The position numbers and the translations under genes are program-made. A stretch of 64,000 nucleotides of DNA, taken from positions 186,001-250,000 of the forward strand of contig JAACJM010000115.1 in assembly GCA_013368315.1 (NCBI GenBank), written 5' to 3'. Under the pieces are notes generated by a model. It had not been told where the DNA came from, made no database searches, and saw only the letters and a list, made by a program, of their open reading frames with translations. The first letter of the stretch is position 1. Each line of letters opens with the position of its first letter. This DNA comes from Tetrapyrgos nigripes. Lineage: Eukaryota; Basidiomycota; Agaricomycetes; Agaricales; Campanellaceae. Below, in pieces: positions 11,732-23,248 of the stretch.

Positions 11732-14700
11732 ATGTCCGTTCCAATTCCTCAACCGTGCGTTATACTTCTTTCGATTGACAGCAAGTGTGACTGTTGACGA
11801 CGTCCTCAGACCAAGGATACCCTTCATCGGAAATGTTCACCAAATGGATACGGATGTCCCTATCAATGGATTCATGCTACTTGCCAAACAATACGGCGAA
11901 ATTTTCAGGATAGATATTCTTGGTACGCGTTCTTTGCTGGTTATCTCTCTATAAGCACTGATATTAATGTCCCTGTGTAGGGAGGGGCAGTGTATCTATT
12001 AACACTTACGCATTGCAGCAGGAGCTCAGCGATGAAAAAAGATTTCGCAAATTTCTGGGCGGAGCCATGGTAGAGGCTAGAGCTCTTGGAGGCGATGGAC
12101 TATTCACAGCCTTTGACGAGGAACCCAACTGGGGCATTGCACGTACGTTGACCATTGATTTTGCGACCACTATACTTGACAAATTTCGTGGATAGATCGT
12201 CTCCTTATGCCTGCTTTCAATGCCATTGCTATTAGAGACATGTTTAATGACATGCAGGACTTGTGTGACCAACTTTTATTGAAGGTACGGCTTTACACAC
12301 TTCTTGTTTTGCACGATTTCTTACAAATTGCTTCTCCAGTGGGAGCGGTAGGCAGTCCATTAGTATTGTTTGCTGATTAATGTTAAAATGCCCTGATAGT
12401 TTTGGGCCAGAACACATTATTGAACCCACGGAGGACTACACGAGAGCTGCATTGGACACGCTCGCATTATGTACCATGTCGTTGAGGTATGGCCAGACCC
12501 TCTTCTCTGCTTTTCAAATATCTGATCATATTTAGGCTGAATTCATTCTATACTGTAAGCATCACAATTTTTGGGGCAATCGGAGTCGACTGAGCACATC
12601 TACAGGACGATCAACCCAAATTCGGGACAGCTGTCAGTGATTTCATCAAAGAATGTTTCTTTCGCGCCAATCGTCCGTCTATCCTACAAGCCATGATGAC
12701 TGGGACCAATCACAAGTTTTACGAGGACCGCCAGTACCTGTGGAGTGTTGCAGAAAATAGTATGTCCATTCCCGTCTCTCTTGTTGTTCTCCTTGTGAAA
12801 AGGCATTCTCAACCGTGAACAGTCTTCAAGGAGCGGAAGGCAAACCCTATTGCCAAGAAGGACTTGTTAAATATCATGTTGCACTCTGAGGATTCGAAGA
12901 CAGGACAACGTCTATCGGATGACGCGATCATCAAGAATGTGCGTCGTAGTGGCATACCGACGCCAGTTGTCTAAACTGTTTCATACCTTCAGCTGTTAAC
13001 CTTCCTGGTGGCTGGACACGAAACCTCGTCGGGAATGCTGTCTTTTATGACCTACTATCTGCTCAGGTTAGTCCACGCACTCTCATGGCAAGGACAATGA
13101 CCAGATATACTGTTATTCCCAGAAATCCTAGCACATGGCGAAAACTGCAGCAGGAAGTCGACGAAGTCACTGGTGGACAGCGTGTGCAAGTACACCACCT
13201 GGGTAAATTCCACTACCTTGAAGGTGCGCAGCATATCTATTACTTAATCGGATGACCGCTTACGACTTGCTCTAGCCGTGATGCGGGAATCCCTTCGACT
13301 AGCACCAACTGCCCCAGCTAGAGCAGTCACCCCACGTGAAGATGTAGTCCTGAATGGAAAATACTCCGTCAAGGCTGGCACTCCTTGCGTTATACAAGCC
13401 TGGTTGACGCATAGGGATCCTGCAGTTTGGGGACCTGATGTCCGTTTATCTCTTATTCCTGCTGTTCACGAAGACTGACCTGACTGCCAGGCAAATGAGT
13501 TCCGACCAGAACGCATGATGGATGGTAAATTTGAAGCTCTTCCGGTGAGTTTTTGTTTTCGTCCTAGCGGTCAGTACTTGACGTTATCCCGTCGACCCAG
13601 CCAAATGCATGGCAACCCGTAAGTCATGAATCTTACCCCGAACTAAAGTGCTACACTGACGTTTGTGCCCTAGTTCGGTTTTGGTACCCGTGCTTGTATT
13701 GGTCGGCCATTTGCTTGGCAGGAAGTCCTGCTCATCATGTCCTCTGTCGCACAGAAGTTTGATCTCTCTCTTGCTGACCCTTCCTACCTTCTGGATCTCA
13801 AACAGGTCTGCATTTCCGTGTAAATATGTCGATCGTGCATAGCAAAGCTGAACGAGTTTGGACTTCTCAATCTCTACAGGAGCTGTCAGTTAAACCCAGG
13901 GGCTTGCAGATCCGGGCTAGACTTCGTACTTCTGGGCCTCACCTTTACGCTTCTCCTTCATCACAACTTTTGCCCCGAGCTGCACAGAGCTGGTCAAATT
14001 ATGCAAAATCGTCAAATCATGTAGAACAGTCAAATCATGCAGGGACGTCTTTGGTGCCTATGTATACGCTTTATGGATCAAACACCGGTACCTCTGAAGC
14101 TTTTGCTCAGAGGATCGCTAACAGTGCTCCTGCTTATGGTGTGTACTTGTGTACGATCCGAAAGAGATCTTACTCACATCTGACTTGACTTTCATAGGCT
14201 TTGCTGCTAAATTGGGTACCCTAGACTCCGCTACTGGCAACCTGCCCACCGATGGTCCTATTGTAATAGTAACGGCTTCCTACGAAGGTACCGTTGTACT
14301 TCGATAAAGCATCATTTACAACTGACATTCTTGTCCTATTTTCAGGTCTTCCAGCTGACAACGCTGCCCAGTTCATAGATTGGCTAACCAGTCTCGAATC
14401 AAACCAACTCAAAGGGGTCCGCTTTGCCATCTTTGGTTGTGGTCACTCCGACTGGGTCAAAACACTTCACAAGATACCCCTTCTCTGTGACCGGCTCCTA
14501 GAGAGTCATGGTGGAGAACGTCTTCTTGCGCCTGGGTTGGGTCTTTCTGGAAAAGGCAACTTCTTCGAAGTATTTGATGAGTTTGAATCTAATTTGTGGA
14601 AAGTGCTGTCAGAGGTGATATCTCTGCTTTGCAAATTTGGAAGTCTTTTGACATGGGTTTCTTTCACAGAAATATGTAGTAACACAATCTCATTTTGCCT

Positions 14701-16133
14701 CTATCGGGTTTGAGATCACTCCAGTTGATACAGTTGCAACCCGTGCCAACACCCTTCGGCAACCAGATACTGCGTTGGGAACCGTCAAAGTGAACAGACT
14801 TCTCACCCAGCCTGGCCACGCCATCAAGAGACACATCGAGTTTGAACTACCGGCAGGAATGACTTATCGTACTGGTGACTATCTCTCTATGTGAGTAATT
14901 CGTTTTCATTCGCGGTTTGACTACGGCCACTGACGTTTACACCAGCCTCCCTCAAAACCCACCTCGTGACGTCCAACGGGTCTTAACTCGTTTCAATGTC
15001 TCCAATGAGCAAATGGTCGTTCTTTCGTCCGTTGGTCCAACCTCGTTACCCACGGATCAGCCCGTCTCTCTGTATCAAATTCTCCTTGGGTATGTTGAGC
15101 TCTCCCAGCCAGCGACTACCCAAGACCTTCGGATAATGTCGGATGTCGCCACTACGGACTCGACTCGTACCGCTCTCAAGGAAATGAGGAGCAGTTACCA
15201 GGCCAAAATCCTCGCACCCCGACTAAGTGTCCTAGATATCCTAGAAAAATACCCTTCGTCGGATATCAAACTCTCTCTTGGTATCTTTCTCCGCATGCTT
15301 CCTTCCATGCGAATCCGACAGTACTCGATCTCCTCCTCACCACTATGGAACCCTCAACATGCGACCCTTTCTATCAGCGTTCTCGAGTCCCCGTCTTTAG
15401 CAGACAAGAACAAGGTTTTCCTCGGAGTTGGTTCCAACTACCTCTCCAAACTCTCGGCTGGAGATCGTGTGCAGATGTCTGTCCGTGCATCGCATGGAGG
15501 GTTCCACCCACCGGAGGACCCGTCTACGCCTATAATTGCGTTTGCTGCTGGATCTGGTTTGGCTCCTATACGCGGGTTCATAGAAGAAAGAGCAATGCAG
15601 AAGCGGTCAGGGAGGGATGTTGGGAAGATTATGCTCTTCTTTGGTTGCCGTGATCCTGAAGGAGATTACATCTACAAGGAACAGTTGGACGAGTGGGTCG
15701 AGCTTGGTGTTTTGGACGTTCGACCTGCGTTTTCGAGGGCGCCTGAGAAGAGTTCAAGTTGTAAATATGTTCAAGAGTGAGTCTTCAATGTGCTTTGTAT
15801 TTGATGACGTTTTTGACTGGTTGACGCTTTCTCATCCCTATAGTCGACTTTGGGAAAACAGAGATGATGTCGTGGACTTGTTTGAGGATAACGCTCAGGT
15901 GAGTACTATCTTTACGTTCTGTACTACCATTTCTCACCCACTCCCTTCATCTCCCTTCCTTTTACTCCCTGCAGGTTTTCATATGCGGTTCTAGCCGGGT
16001 TGCCAAAGGAGTCATGTCCAAGTGGGCGGAGATTTTACAGAGCAATGATCCAAGTCTTAGTGCAGAAGAGGCTACGAAGAGGCTGGAGGAGACGATGCAA
16101 GGTCGTTATGCTACTGATGTATTTGATGTTTGA
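11732..16133 (+). CDS. Self-sufficient cytochrome P450:NADPH-P450 reductase fusion (CYP505-like)
   Basis: A gene with many short introns gives a protein of about 1,055 residues by my splice model. Start ATG 11732 (MSVPIPQP) joins across intron 11755-11809 to PRIPFIGNV. The N-terminal P450 domain has the I-helix motif AGHETSS (13011-13034), the ExxR motif in MRESLR (near 13280) and the heme loop FGFGTRACIG with its Cys ligand (13674-13703). A linker leads to the FMN flavodoxin-like domain (TLYGSNTGTSEAFA, near 14070). FAD/NADPH ferredoxin-reductase modules follow, with RQYSISSSP near 15318, AFAAGSGLAPIRGF near 15540 and a C-terminal RYATDVFDV. Enzymes of this class (P450foxy, BM3-like) hydroxylate fatty acids near the omega end without a separate reductase, usually on endomembranes or in cytosol. 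All domains look intact. Two broken partial copies of this gene lie at 31968-32256 and 55337-55814. The exact substrate cannot be told from sequence. Confidence 0.92.
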
Positions 16134-16392
16134 AGTTGTTTGGAGGAATTATAGACTAGAGTATCATAGACCGTTTTGGATTTGCCTCTATGTGGTTCAT
16201 AATGTATACAATTCATAAATAGTTTCTCAGTGACAAGGCTCCATACATATGGCTAACTCCAGTCTTACTTTGTAGAATGAGAGAGGAGGAGTGTATTATC
16301 TGATACTTGAAGGTCGAGACGCGACATCGCGTGAGAAGGACGAAGCCTGTACTCAAAACGTTAGTACGCGTTAGCCTTTATGCTACGCTACC

Positions 16393-17467
16393 CTACAACT
16401 CATCCTCCATTCGCCTCTGGTCGCTGTCAATTTGGTTGGTGAATGCGCATTCCACTGGACTGAACTGCAACATCGGTGGTATCCCATCCACTTTCAACAC
16501 GCTGCAATCGTCGCATGAACTGGGCATGATGTCACCCGTAAGTCCAGTGAACGTCGTAGCCTCGTCGCTCTTCGCCGTGAACTTCATTTTGAGGGAGCCA
16601 CGAGTCTTGGTCGAAGTAGATACCCAACCTGGAGTTGATTTGGGATCATTGTGCTTGCCCATCTGGTACGGAGTGAGTTTCCGGCTCCTTTTCATTTGCG
16701 ACCAAATAGCTTACCTGGTCTTGTAGGAAAAATCGACTCCGAGAAGCGAACACTACATCGTCATCCGGTCCATTGCCTTCTGAACAATCCCGAGTCGACC
16801 TGCACACACGGAACGGGATATCCTTGAAAAGTCCTCCGGGGGTGTAGACTCTGTTTTCGCGATTTGAACCAACCTCCTTCCCGTCAGGCAGAGTAGTCAA
16901 GCGATAGCACTGGCCATAGCGAATTTTTAGGTCGATGTCGATGTCTTTTTGCCGGTCCATTTCGTTTTCGTCCTCGTCATCCTCTTCTGCATCTGCATCG
17001 TCACTGTCAGTGCCAGATGAGTGATGACAGCCGCATCCTCCGCTTGCCACTTCCTCGTCGATTTTGTCAGTGGCCATGCACATTCCTTCAACCATTACCA
17101 TTCCATTCGGGCAACATCCACCTTCGCCAGTAGACATGTCGCCCGTCCACTCATGGCCGGGTGCGCAACACTGTCAGTGCTCATCAGTACATCAACGGTC
17201 AGAAACCTTCAGACAAAACAGAATCTCACGAAACCAAGTTTGGCTGCAGAATCTTGCCATGTAACTTGACCGCCCACTTGGCAGCAACCAGGATCCTGCG
17301 TGTCCTGAGATGAACCTCGTCAGCTCGAAGTTATTGTCAAGTAAGTGTTGGAGGCTTACGGGATCGTAGTACAGGGTCTCCTCAGGACCACATTCTGCCG
17401 CCTGTACTAAGCCTGGTACAACAGAGATGAAGAGTATGGATATGACGGGAAGGTGGATGTAGTGCAT
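16393..17467 (-). CDS. Secreted Cys-rich protein A, left copy
   Basis: Four exons on the minus strand. ATG 17467 begins a signal peptide (hydrophobic core ISILFISVVPGLV, likely cleaved after QAA). The mature part has paired cysteines (PGCCQV, QCCAPGHEW, GGCCPNG) and a GGCGCHHSSG stretch followed by a long Asp/Glu tract. It then has the family signature RYGQCYRL..PDG, IPFRVCRSTRDC and FFLQDQ, ending DQRRMEDEL and TAG at 16393-16395. It is homologous to protein B next door (18168-19540), which shares the CYxL-PDG-IPFKVC-FYLQD block, so the two are divergent paralogues about 700 bp apart. I do not recognise a named family. Secretion plus many disulphides suggests a cell-wall, effector-like or matrix protein. 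A nearly identical copy lies at 35534-36608. Confidence 0.75.
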
Positions 17468-18167
17468 CTGGCAAAGAGGGTATGTCTTGATGACTTTTCA
17501 GTAAGCCTTTTTTACTTACTTATCCAACCTCAGATGCAAGCAATCGTCTATAGAACATACCACAAACAATCCCGGTGTCCTTTGAATCTATGTTATCATT
17601 TTGGCTGTAACAACGAAGTCTGACAATTCAGATCCGGGCTAACCAGGACCGGTGTGATTCTCTGGATGCATATACTGTCCTACGAATCAGCCACGTAGGC
17701 CAAGCTTTGCTTTCGTAGGGTTTTCTCCGATTGCTTCGAGATTCACCATATGGTATGTCTACATGTTCCGCTCCTCCACGATGTTAACCAAATTGATCAT
17801 TGGACCTTCAAGATGTCTGACGAAGTGGGGCTTTGTTAGAATTGGCTCTTGTATGGATCCGGAAGCGACTACTGACAGGAGGAAGTCTTGGCTGACGACT
17901 CAAATTCAGTCTCAGCGGTCCCGTTCAGCTTTCTCCGAATTTTCATAGAAAGGTATGTAATGTCACGACCTCTCTGAATCACCGCACTGACGTCCTGATT
18001 GCAGAGAGCCCGTTTTTCCATATTTGCCTATTCACTGGGCCGTGGTCACGTTCAGTAAAATATCCTCCAAAGCTAAAGTATCAGTTAGCAGTACCAACCC
18101 AGACGAGTATAAAAGCCCTGTGTTTTCGACGACTTCCAACATCCTCTACCAAAACATCGTCTAGAAG
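17468..18167. promoter_or_regulatory. Shared divergent promoter region of secreted genes A and B
   Basis: About 700 bp between the divergent starts at 17467 and 18168. A TATAAAAG lies at 18108-18115, 53 nt before the B start. No clear TATA is visible before A. Near 18030 the left arm lacks 73 bp that are present in the right arm (34961-35033). Confidence 0.5.
18108..18115 (+). promoter_or_regulatory. TATA box of secreted protein B (left)
   Basis: TATAAAAG, 53 nt upstream of the ATG at 18168. It is conserved in the right arm. Confidence 0.65.
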
Positions 18168-19540
18168 ATGAAGTCCTTCTTTACCACTTTTTCTACTGTC
18201 TTGCTCTTCTCTCTCGCTATCACCGTCCAGGCTCAGGACGATGAGTGTCCTGACGGTTACGAGGCCGTCGAGAGTCCACCTGGTTCGGGCAACATTGTCT
18301 GCGAGAAGGTGAATATCGTTTGCCCTGGTACCGGGCGCCGCGATTATGTCGACAAGGTGTGTTGGGTTTTTCTGGTTCTTCCTCGTTGCCGGGCTAGAAT
18401 TCAACGTTCTGCACCAAAATTTATGTTACTATCAGGCGACTGGCCAACAGTTGTGCTGCCCCTCTTCAAAGAACCTCGTCATCTTGGACAATGACAGAGA
18501 TGGAGTCGTGAGTAATGGATTTTCCTTTAGGTCTCGACTCCACGAAACCGTTATAACTGACCACTGCCCATGTTTTCAACAGTGCTGCGACATGAGTCAG
18601 ATCGTTGAAGACGGCCAATGTGTTACTCCTACTCCTGGAGGCGGCAGTGGTCCACAGTGCCCTCGGCAGCCTGCAGGAGCCTGCGCACTTAAGGCAGCTT
18701 GTGGAAATTCCACCAACAACGGGCTCGAGTACGGTTCTTGCTACACACTTGCCTTCCCGGATGGACATCAGTTGGGTCGTGGAAGGAATGGAGCTAATAA
18801 TGAGTATATCGAGGATGGATATGTTCAGTAAGTGATTTTTAGTGGTTTTTTTTTTTGACTAGGGATGTGCTGTGCATGGTTGCTAACGTCGCCGCATCAA
18901 ACAGGGACATTCCTTTCAAAGTTTGCAAATCCACTACGGACTGTGGAACCGGGTCACTTGCAAACGGCGACAGTTTCTACTTGCAGGATCTCGTTGGAGA
19001 TCCAGGTGATGCCACTGGCAAGCTGGGCTGGGTACGTCGGTCATCATGAAGGTCAACGATGTCCCTTGTCTGATTTACCCTCTTCTCTCTTTTTTTCTTC
19101 CCTTTCCTCTTGAAATTGTTAAAATCAAAATCCAGATTGTGAGTAGACGCTCTAAGTCAGAACGTGAACTGAGGTCTGAGACTGATGATTTCTGTTTTCA
19201 TTGATTTAGAACAACGCTGCCGGAGGCACTCACTTGACGATGACCCCCGACCCAGCTTCAGCAGGCCAGTTCAAGGGTAAGAGCTCCTGCTCTGGAACCA
19301 ACTGCAAATGTGTCGTCAAACTCTCTGGCAATCCCAACGGACTCGGATACGCTTGTCCTGCTCAGCAGCCTGGTATCACTTTCGTGAGTTGGCGATATTT
19401 AAATGAATTCTCATCGTCTGTACGGCTTACTTGCAACTACTTTTCTTTTTTATCAGTGGCCAAATCAACGAGTTACCCTCAACATGCAGTTCATCGAGAT
19501 ACCTTGCACTAACGCCGATCCCGCTCCTCAGGGTCAGTGA
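18168..19540 (+). CDS. Secreted Cys-rich protein B, left copy
   Basis: A multi-exon gene starting at ATG 18168 with a clear signal peptide (MKSFFTTFSTVLLFSLAITV, cleavage likely after VQA). The mature protein starts QDDECPDGYEAVE and has Cys-rich repeats (ATGQQLCCPSS, QCCDMSQ). It then carries the same block as its neighbour A: EYGSCYTLAFPDG, IPFKVCKSTTDCG and FYLQDLVGD. The C-terminal exon runs from NNAAGGTHLTMTP to a TGA at 19538-19540. Introns fall near 18356-18435, 18507-18582, 18828-18904, 19030-19209 and 19383-19457. No known family is recognised; it is secreted and disulphide-rich. The right-arm copy (33446-34821) differs at a few residues and has a 1-codon indel in a Thr-Pro-Gly linker. 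Confidence 0.8.
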
Positions 19541-20174
19541 ACGCTACCGGACCTAGCGTTACAGACCGGTGTGCAAAGTTCATCTATATACACGTACTAC
19601 CTTTTCGACCAACGCTCTTTTGCCGTAACAGTATTTCTTGCAGTCTTTTCCGTACATCTCTTGTTTGGGTTGGTCTGTCTAGTATTTAGATAGCTCAACA
19701 CTCTCCTCTATACAGTACCTAGCAGAATGTGCCTAATATACGTTGCTCTCCTTTGACAAATGTCGACTAGTCTGGAGTGCAAAGTTCATGTTTTGTGAAA
19801 GGAGTTTTGGAGTACATTTGCTGAAACTTGAGGAGAGTTTCTCGCAAACTAAATAGATACATAAAGAGAGAGGAGAGAAAAGTATAGGTATTGGGAGCCT
19901 GGCTGACAGTCATGACCATGACCCCAGCCTTACCGTGACAGTGCGGAGAGCTAGAAATCTTGGCTACCTACTCCTTGAGAAGAATGAAAGAGAGTTGCAA
20001 ATACTCGGAAGGCAGTTAAATAGGGCCGGTAAATTGCGTAACGACACAAGGTTCTTTTGAATCTTGGGACGGAAAGAGGAAGAGAGGGACGCCGATCTAA
20101 GTGACAATGCCAACGATGAAAAGAGGAGTTCAATATGAAAATTTCCATCTATAAGAAGAGATTTAACGTCAGCG

Positions 20175-20667
20175 TCATTCGGACCTGCCAAGCTCAACAA
20201 TATGAAGTGAAAGAAGCCGTCGTAGCGAAGGCAGAAAAATGACCAGTCCACACCAAGTCCACACTCACCTGTTTCTGCAATTGATGCAAGTAACAAAAGT
20301 CGTCACAGGTTCACCAGCAGGTCGAGTTTGGACTTGGCGATAGCGGCACTTTCGCTGTTAAGTATAAGGCTGGATCAGTCCTGGAGGACGACAAGATCAT
20401 GTAGGGAGAACGCACCTGCTTGCATCTCTGACATTCGTGCTCATCCGTTTCTTGTTCTTCGCTGGCGTTAAGAGACATGAACAGGTTTTCTTCATTTATG
20501 TTTTCGTCTGCTGCTTCCTTTTCAGCGGAAGAAGTGTCCTGTATAGAGAGAAACGGTGAGTATATGTGTTGGATTCGAGCCAAAAAATGTCATGAAAGGG
20601 TAGAGGGACATTGGGGAGAAGTGTCCATGTGTAAGCAAAGGGAAGGAACACGCACTGTACTCGACAT
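20175..20667 (-). CDS. TFIIS-type zinc-ribbon small protein, left copy
   Basis: Small exons splice in phase: ATG at 20667 (MSST, donor GTGCGT), then 20538-20416, then 20354-20269, then a short last exon ending in TGA at 20175-20177. This gives about 75 residues. The body matches the C-terminal end of transcription elongation factor TFIIS: a linker with EENLF, then CQRCKQRKCRYRQVQTR, PAGEPVTTF and VTCINCRNR. Four cysteines form a C-x2-C...C-x2-C zinc ribbon. In TFIIS the beta-hairpin carries an essential Asp-Glu pair; here it reads Gly-Glu, and the final Trp-Lys-Phe end is replaced by Ser-Glu. It could be a transcribed gene fragment carried by the repeat or a short inhibitor-like protein. The right-arm copy is at 32326-32819. 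Confidence 0.6.
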
Positions 20668-20740
20668 TCTGGGTAGTGATAGGACTACTACCCACGGTCG
20701 TTGTTAGCCTTGGGTTCTGCAGCGATGGTCCCGAAAAGCG

Positions 20741-21412
20741 ATAAGGACGGCGGACTACGGCGACAGACTGACGAGATCAATTACCATGAGAGACGATGTG
20801 AGATATGAATCCGACGGTCTAGCCATCCATTGTGAGAGGCCGAGAGCGTCATAGACAGTCATTGTAGACGAGCTTGTCTCGAGTTTTGTCTCCAGTGATG
20901 TTGATGAAATTTGTCCGTCTTTGAACTACGCACTTCGATTTTCCCCTTTGAAGAAGTCCCAATCGCCGCCGATCGGTGCCGGCACCAAAAGATTCATGAA
21001 GTGTAGATTCTTCCCTCTCTTCCTTGCGGTGATTTTCGAGGTAATAGATAATACTTCATACACGGCTTCGTGTCGTTGTTCGAAATTGGATTGCAGAAGA
21101 TTTCGGATTGGACGCGTGAGAGGGTCCGGGGACTGCAATGGCATAAGTGGCTTGACCTACGGCTAGTACTCAGTCGCGCAAAATGGATGTTTGTAAAAGC
21201 AGTTCGTAATACATTTGCTGAGATTGTCAAACTATGCTACACTTGGTAAAGGAGAGTTCATAATAAATATCAAATATCATAAAAGTCATCAAGAATTTGT
21301 TGTCCAACTCTCATCTAGAACGGGAAACCCATAGGGTTGTCCGGGGTGAAAACAGGAGTAGGACTATATAGGCGTAGTCAGAGAGAGTATGGAAAGGACG
21401 GCAAAAGGAAAC
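20741..21412. other. No gene recognised
   Basis: Unique DNA just inside the left arm. Only short overlapping open frames on both strands are present, with no motif or conserved splice structure. Confidence 0.4.
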
Positions 21413-22213
21413 TCACTGCTCAGGAGCCACTTGGGCTCGTATATTTGCTCGACGAGATTTGTAGTGCCATGGAGGTGGAATCAAGGCTTTCATTGCGGAC
21501 TCAGCCTCGTTGGCAGGAGTAGGCTCAGATTGCTCTTCGGGATCTGTATCGCCATTGAACAACTTGCGACGGATGTCGGTTTGAGCAGCGACAGGACGAT
21601 CGAGACTACTTCGGGGAGTAACGGAAGGAGGAGGTGTCATTATGGCTCTGGGGAGAGGGTTGGGTTTGGGCTAGAATGGAATGGATAAATTGAATGAAAG
21701 GCAGATGAATAGACTCACTGTTGCTTTTGGCCCTCGTCCGGTATTACTATCTTCATACTTGGTTCTGCTCGTAGGATTCTCCGGGACCGGTCGACTCGGA
21801 GATGTTTTGTATACCGTGGTGACATCCGGAAACACAGAATGAGATTTCTTGCGTGCCACACATGCATGGCTGCGCGTGTCAGGAACAGATTCCACAGATG
21901 TGACCGAAACGTTTTCGGTATACCATCCCGAGGCGGTTTCGCTGTCTGAAGAGCTTGAAGAAGACTTGGAAGACATAAAGAATAATTTGAGGCGGGCAAA
22001 AAATGAAGAAAGGAAGGAACTTTGAAAGAGGCGAGGGTAGGAGTAAGATCCTTTAGTAGATGAGGAAGAGCTAGAGTGGATGAGATTGATGAGACTGCTC
22101 GGCATTCGATTGTCACTTGGAAGATAAAGGTGTCTTTGGACGGATGAGATGAAATCCTTTATAGGTCTCTCAAAGGGCCAAAACGGCGTTGTGCAGCAGA
22201 CATTGTGCGTCAA
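21413..22213 (-). CDS. Hypothetical Ser-rich protein with PPPWHY motif
   Basis: Two minus-strand exons. Exon 1 runs from ATG 22213 (or the internal Met of MSSKSSSSSS at about 21976) to a donor GTGAGT near 21721. Exon 2 starts after a CTAG acceptor near 21672 in phase 0 and ends at 21413. The protein is Ser-rich and apparently disordered. Its C-terminal third (QTDIRRKLFNGD, then AMKALIPPPWHYK) resembles the end of the protein at 1176-2257 (LVDRRDFNFD, then TMRALTPPPWHYR), so these are paralogues of unknown function. No signal peptide or transmembrane segment is convincing. Confidence 0.5.
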
Positions 22214-23248
22214 AGCATCGAGTCAACGCTGAGACATGTTAACTCCGAGGTCAAAGGGTAACGGGTCAAAGCGCAAGGTCAAAGTACAGATATGCATTGT
22301 CGCCAAAAAGCAGTGCACTCTACAAATGAAGTGTTTCATGCAGTCCTGCTTGCTTACAGGGTCCAAGTCGCTGGAGATGAAACTTTGGCCGATTTCTGTT
22401 TCTGTCTAAAGGAAATTGGGTAAAATGCATCAATTTATTACTTGAAGTCCAAGATTACATACTGGAAAGTCCACAAAACCGTAAAAGTGAGGAGCAAGTA
22501 GCCGTTTAAGTCCTGGATGCAACATCTTTGCAGATGATATGAAAGAGCAAAATTGGAGGAACAATGAAAAAGGATGATGGAACTGAAGAGGAGGATTGCG
22601 TGGATGCACAGCCACATTATGATTCTTTCCTCATGGCGTAGACGGTGACAATCGTTGCGTGGAACTCTAGCAGGCAGTAGAAGATACCTGGTAAGCAACT
22701 TGGAGCGTTGACAGACCGCCTTGGACCGCCTATCCCCTTCACAACCCCCTGCGTGCACGTCTCGGAGGAAGGAGGTAAGCAAAACGCCCTGGCCCCTGAG
22801 GCAAGTTCTTTCTCCTCCACCCCTTTCCCCCCTTTTTTCTTTCGGCGATTATTCGCCAAACAGCCAAACCACTACCGAACCTAACCATCACGCACTCCCC
22901 GCCAAAACCCATCGCGACATTTCAGTTCGGTACTCAACTCAGTCAAATCAACGTGTAGATGAGGACAGCCTGTCCCGATACTTACTTAGAATACCGAGTA
23001 CTATACATTTGTAGTTACATTTCTAGGGTAGCCTGCCTCGACGCCTTGGCCGTAGACTGGCGTGCTCGTCGTTAAATAAAGAAAAGAGACCAGTTTGTCT
23101 TAGATCAATTTCAAAAGGAATGCTGTTCACGGCGCTTCTTGTGCGTCTAAAGCAGGAAGCCCCACGTCAATTTGACTATTGTTCATAATCATAGAACCAC
23201 TCTGGTTAAACTCCAACCACAACAGTCTGCCATTCTGAACGACGTCCT
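22214..23248. other. Intergenic region upstream of Argonaute
   Basis: No confident gene. A minus-strand open frame at 22617-22859 starts with a Lys/Gly-rich stretch (MANNRRKKKGGKG), but I cannot tell whether it is coding. The last 200 bp should contain the Argonaute promoter; I see no clear TATA box. Confidence 0.35.

Larger units (their letters stand above)
16362..20740 (+). repeat. Large inverted repeat, left arm
   Basis: Reverse-complement match to 32255-36635 along its whole length, with only scattered substitutions and small indels. The outer end falls near 16362 (matching 36635), just after the CYP505-like gene. The inner end falls near 20740 (GATGGTCCCGAAAA, matching 32255). It contains the genes at 16393-17467, 18168-19540 and 20175-20667. 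Confidence 0.92.

Noticed and set aside
18466..18768. Open frames antisense to the secreted-protein genes in both arms
   Set aside because: They recur only because the arms are duplicated; the sense frames have signal peptides, splice sites and paralogues.
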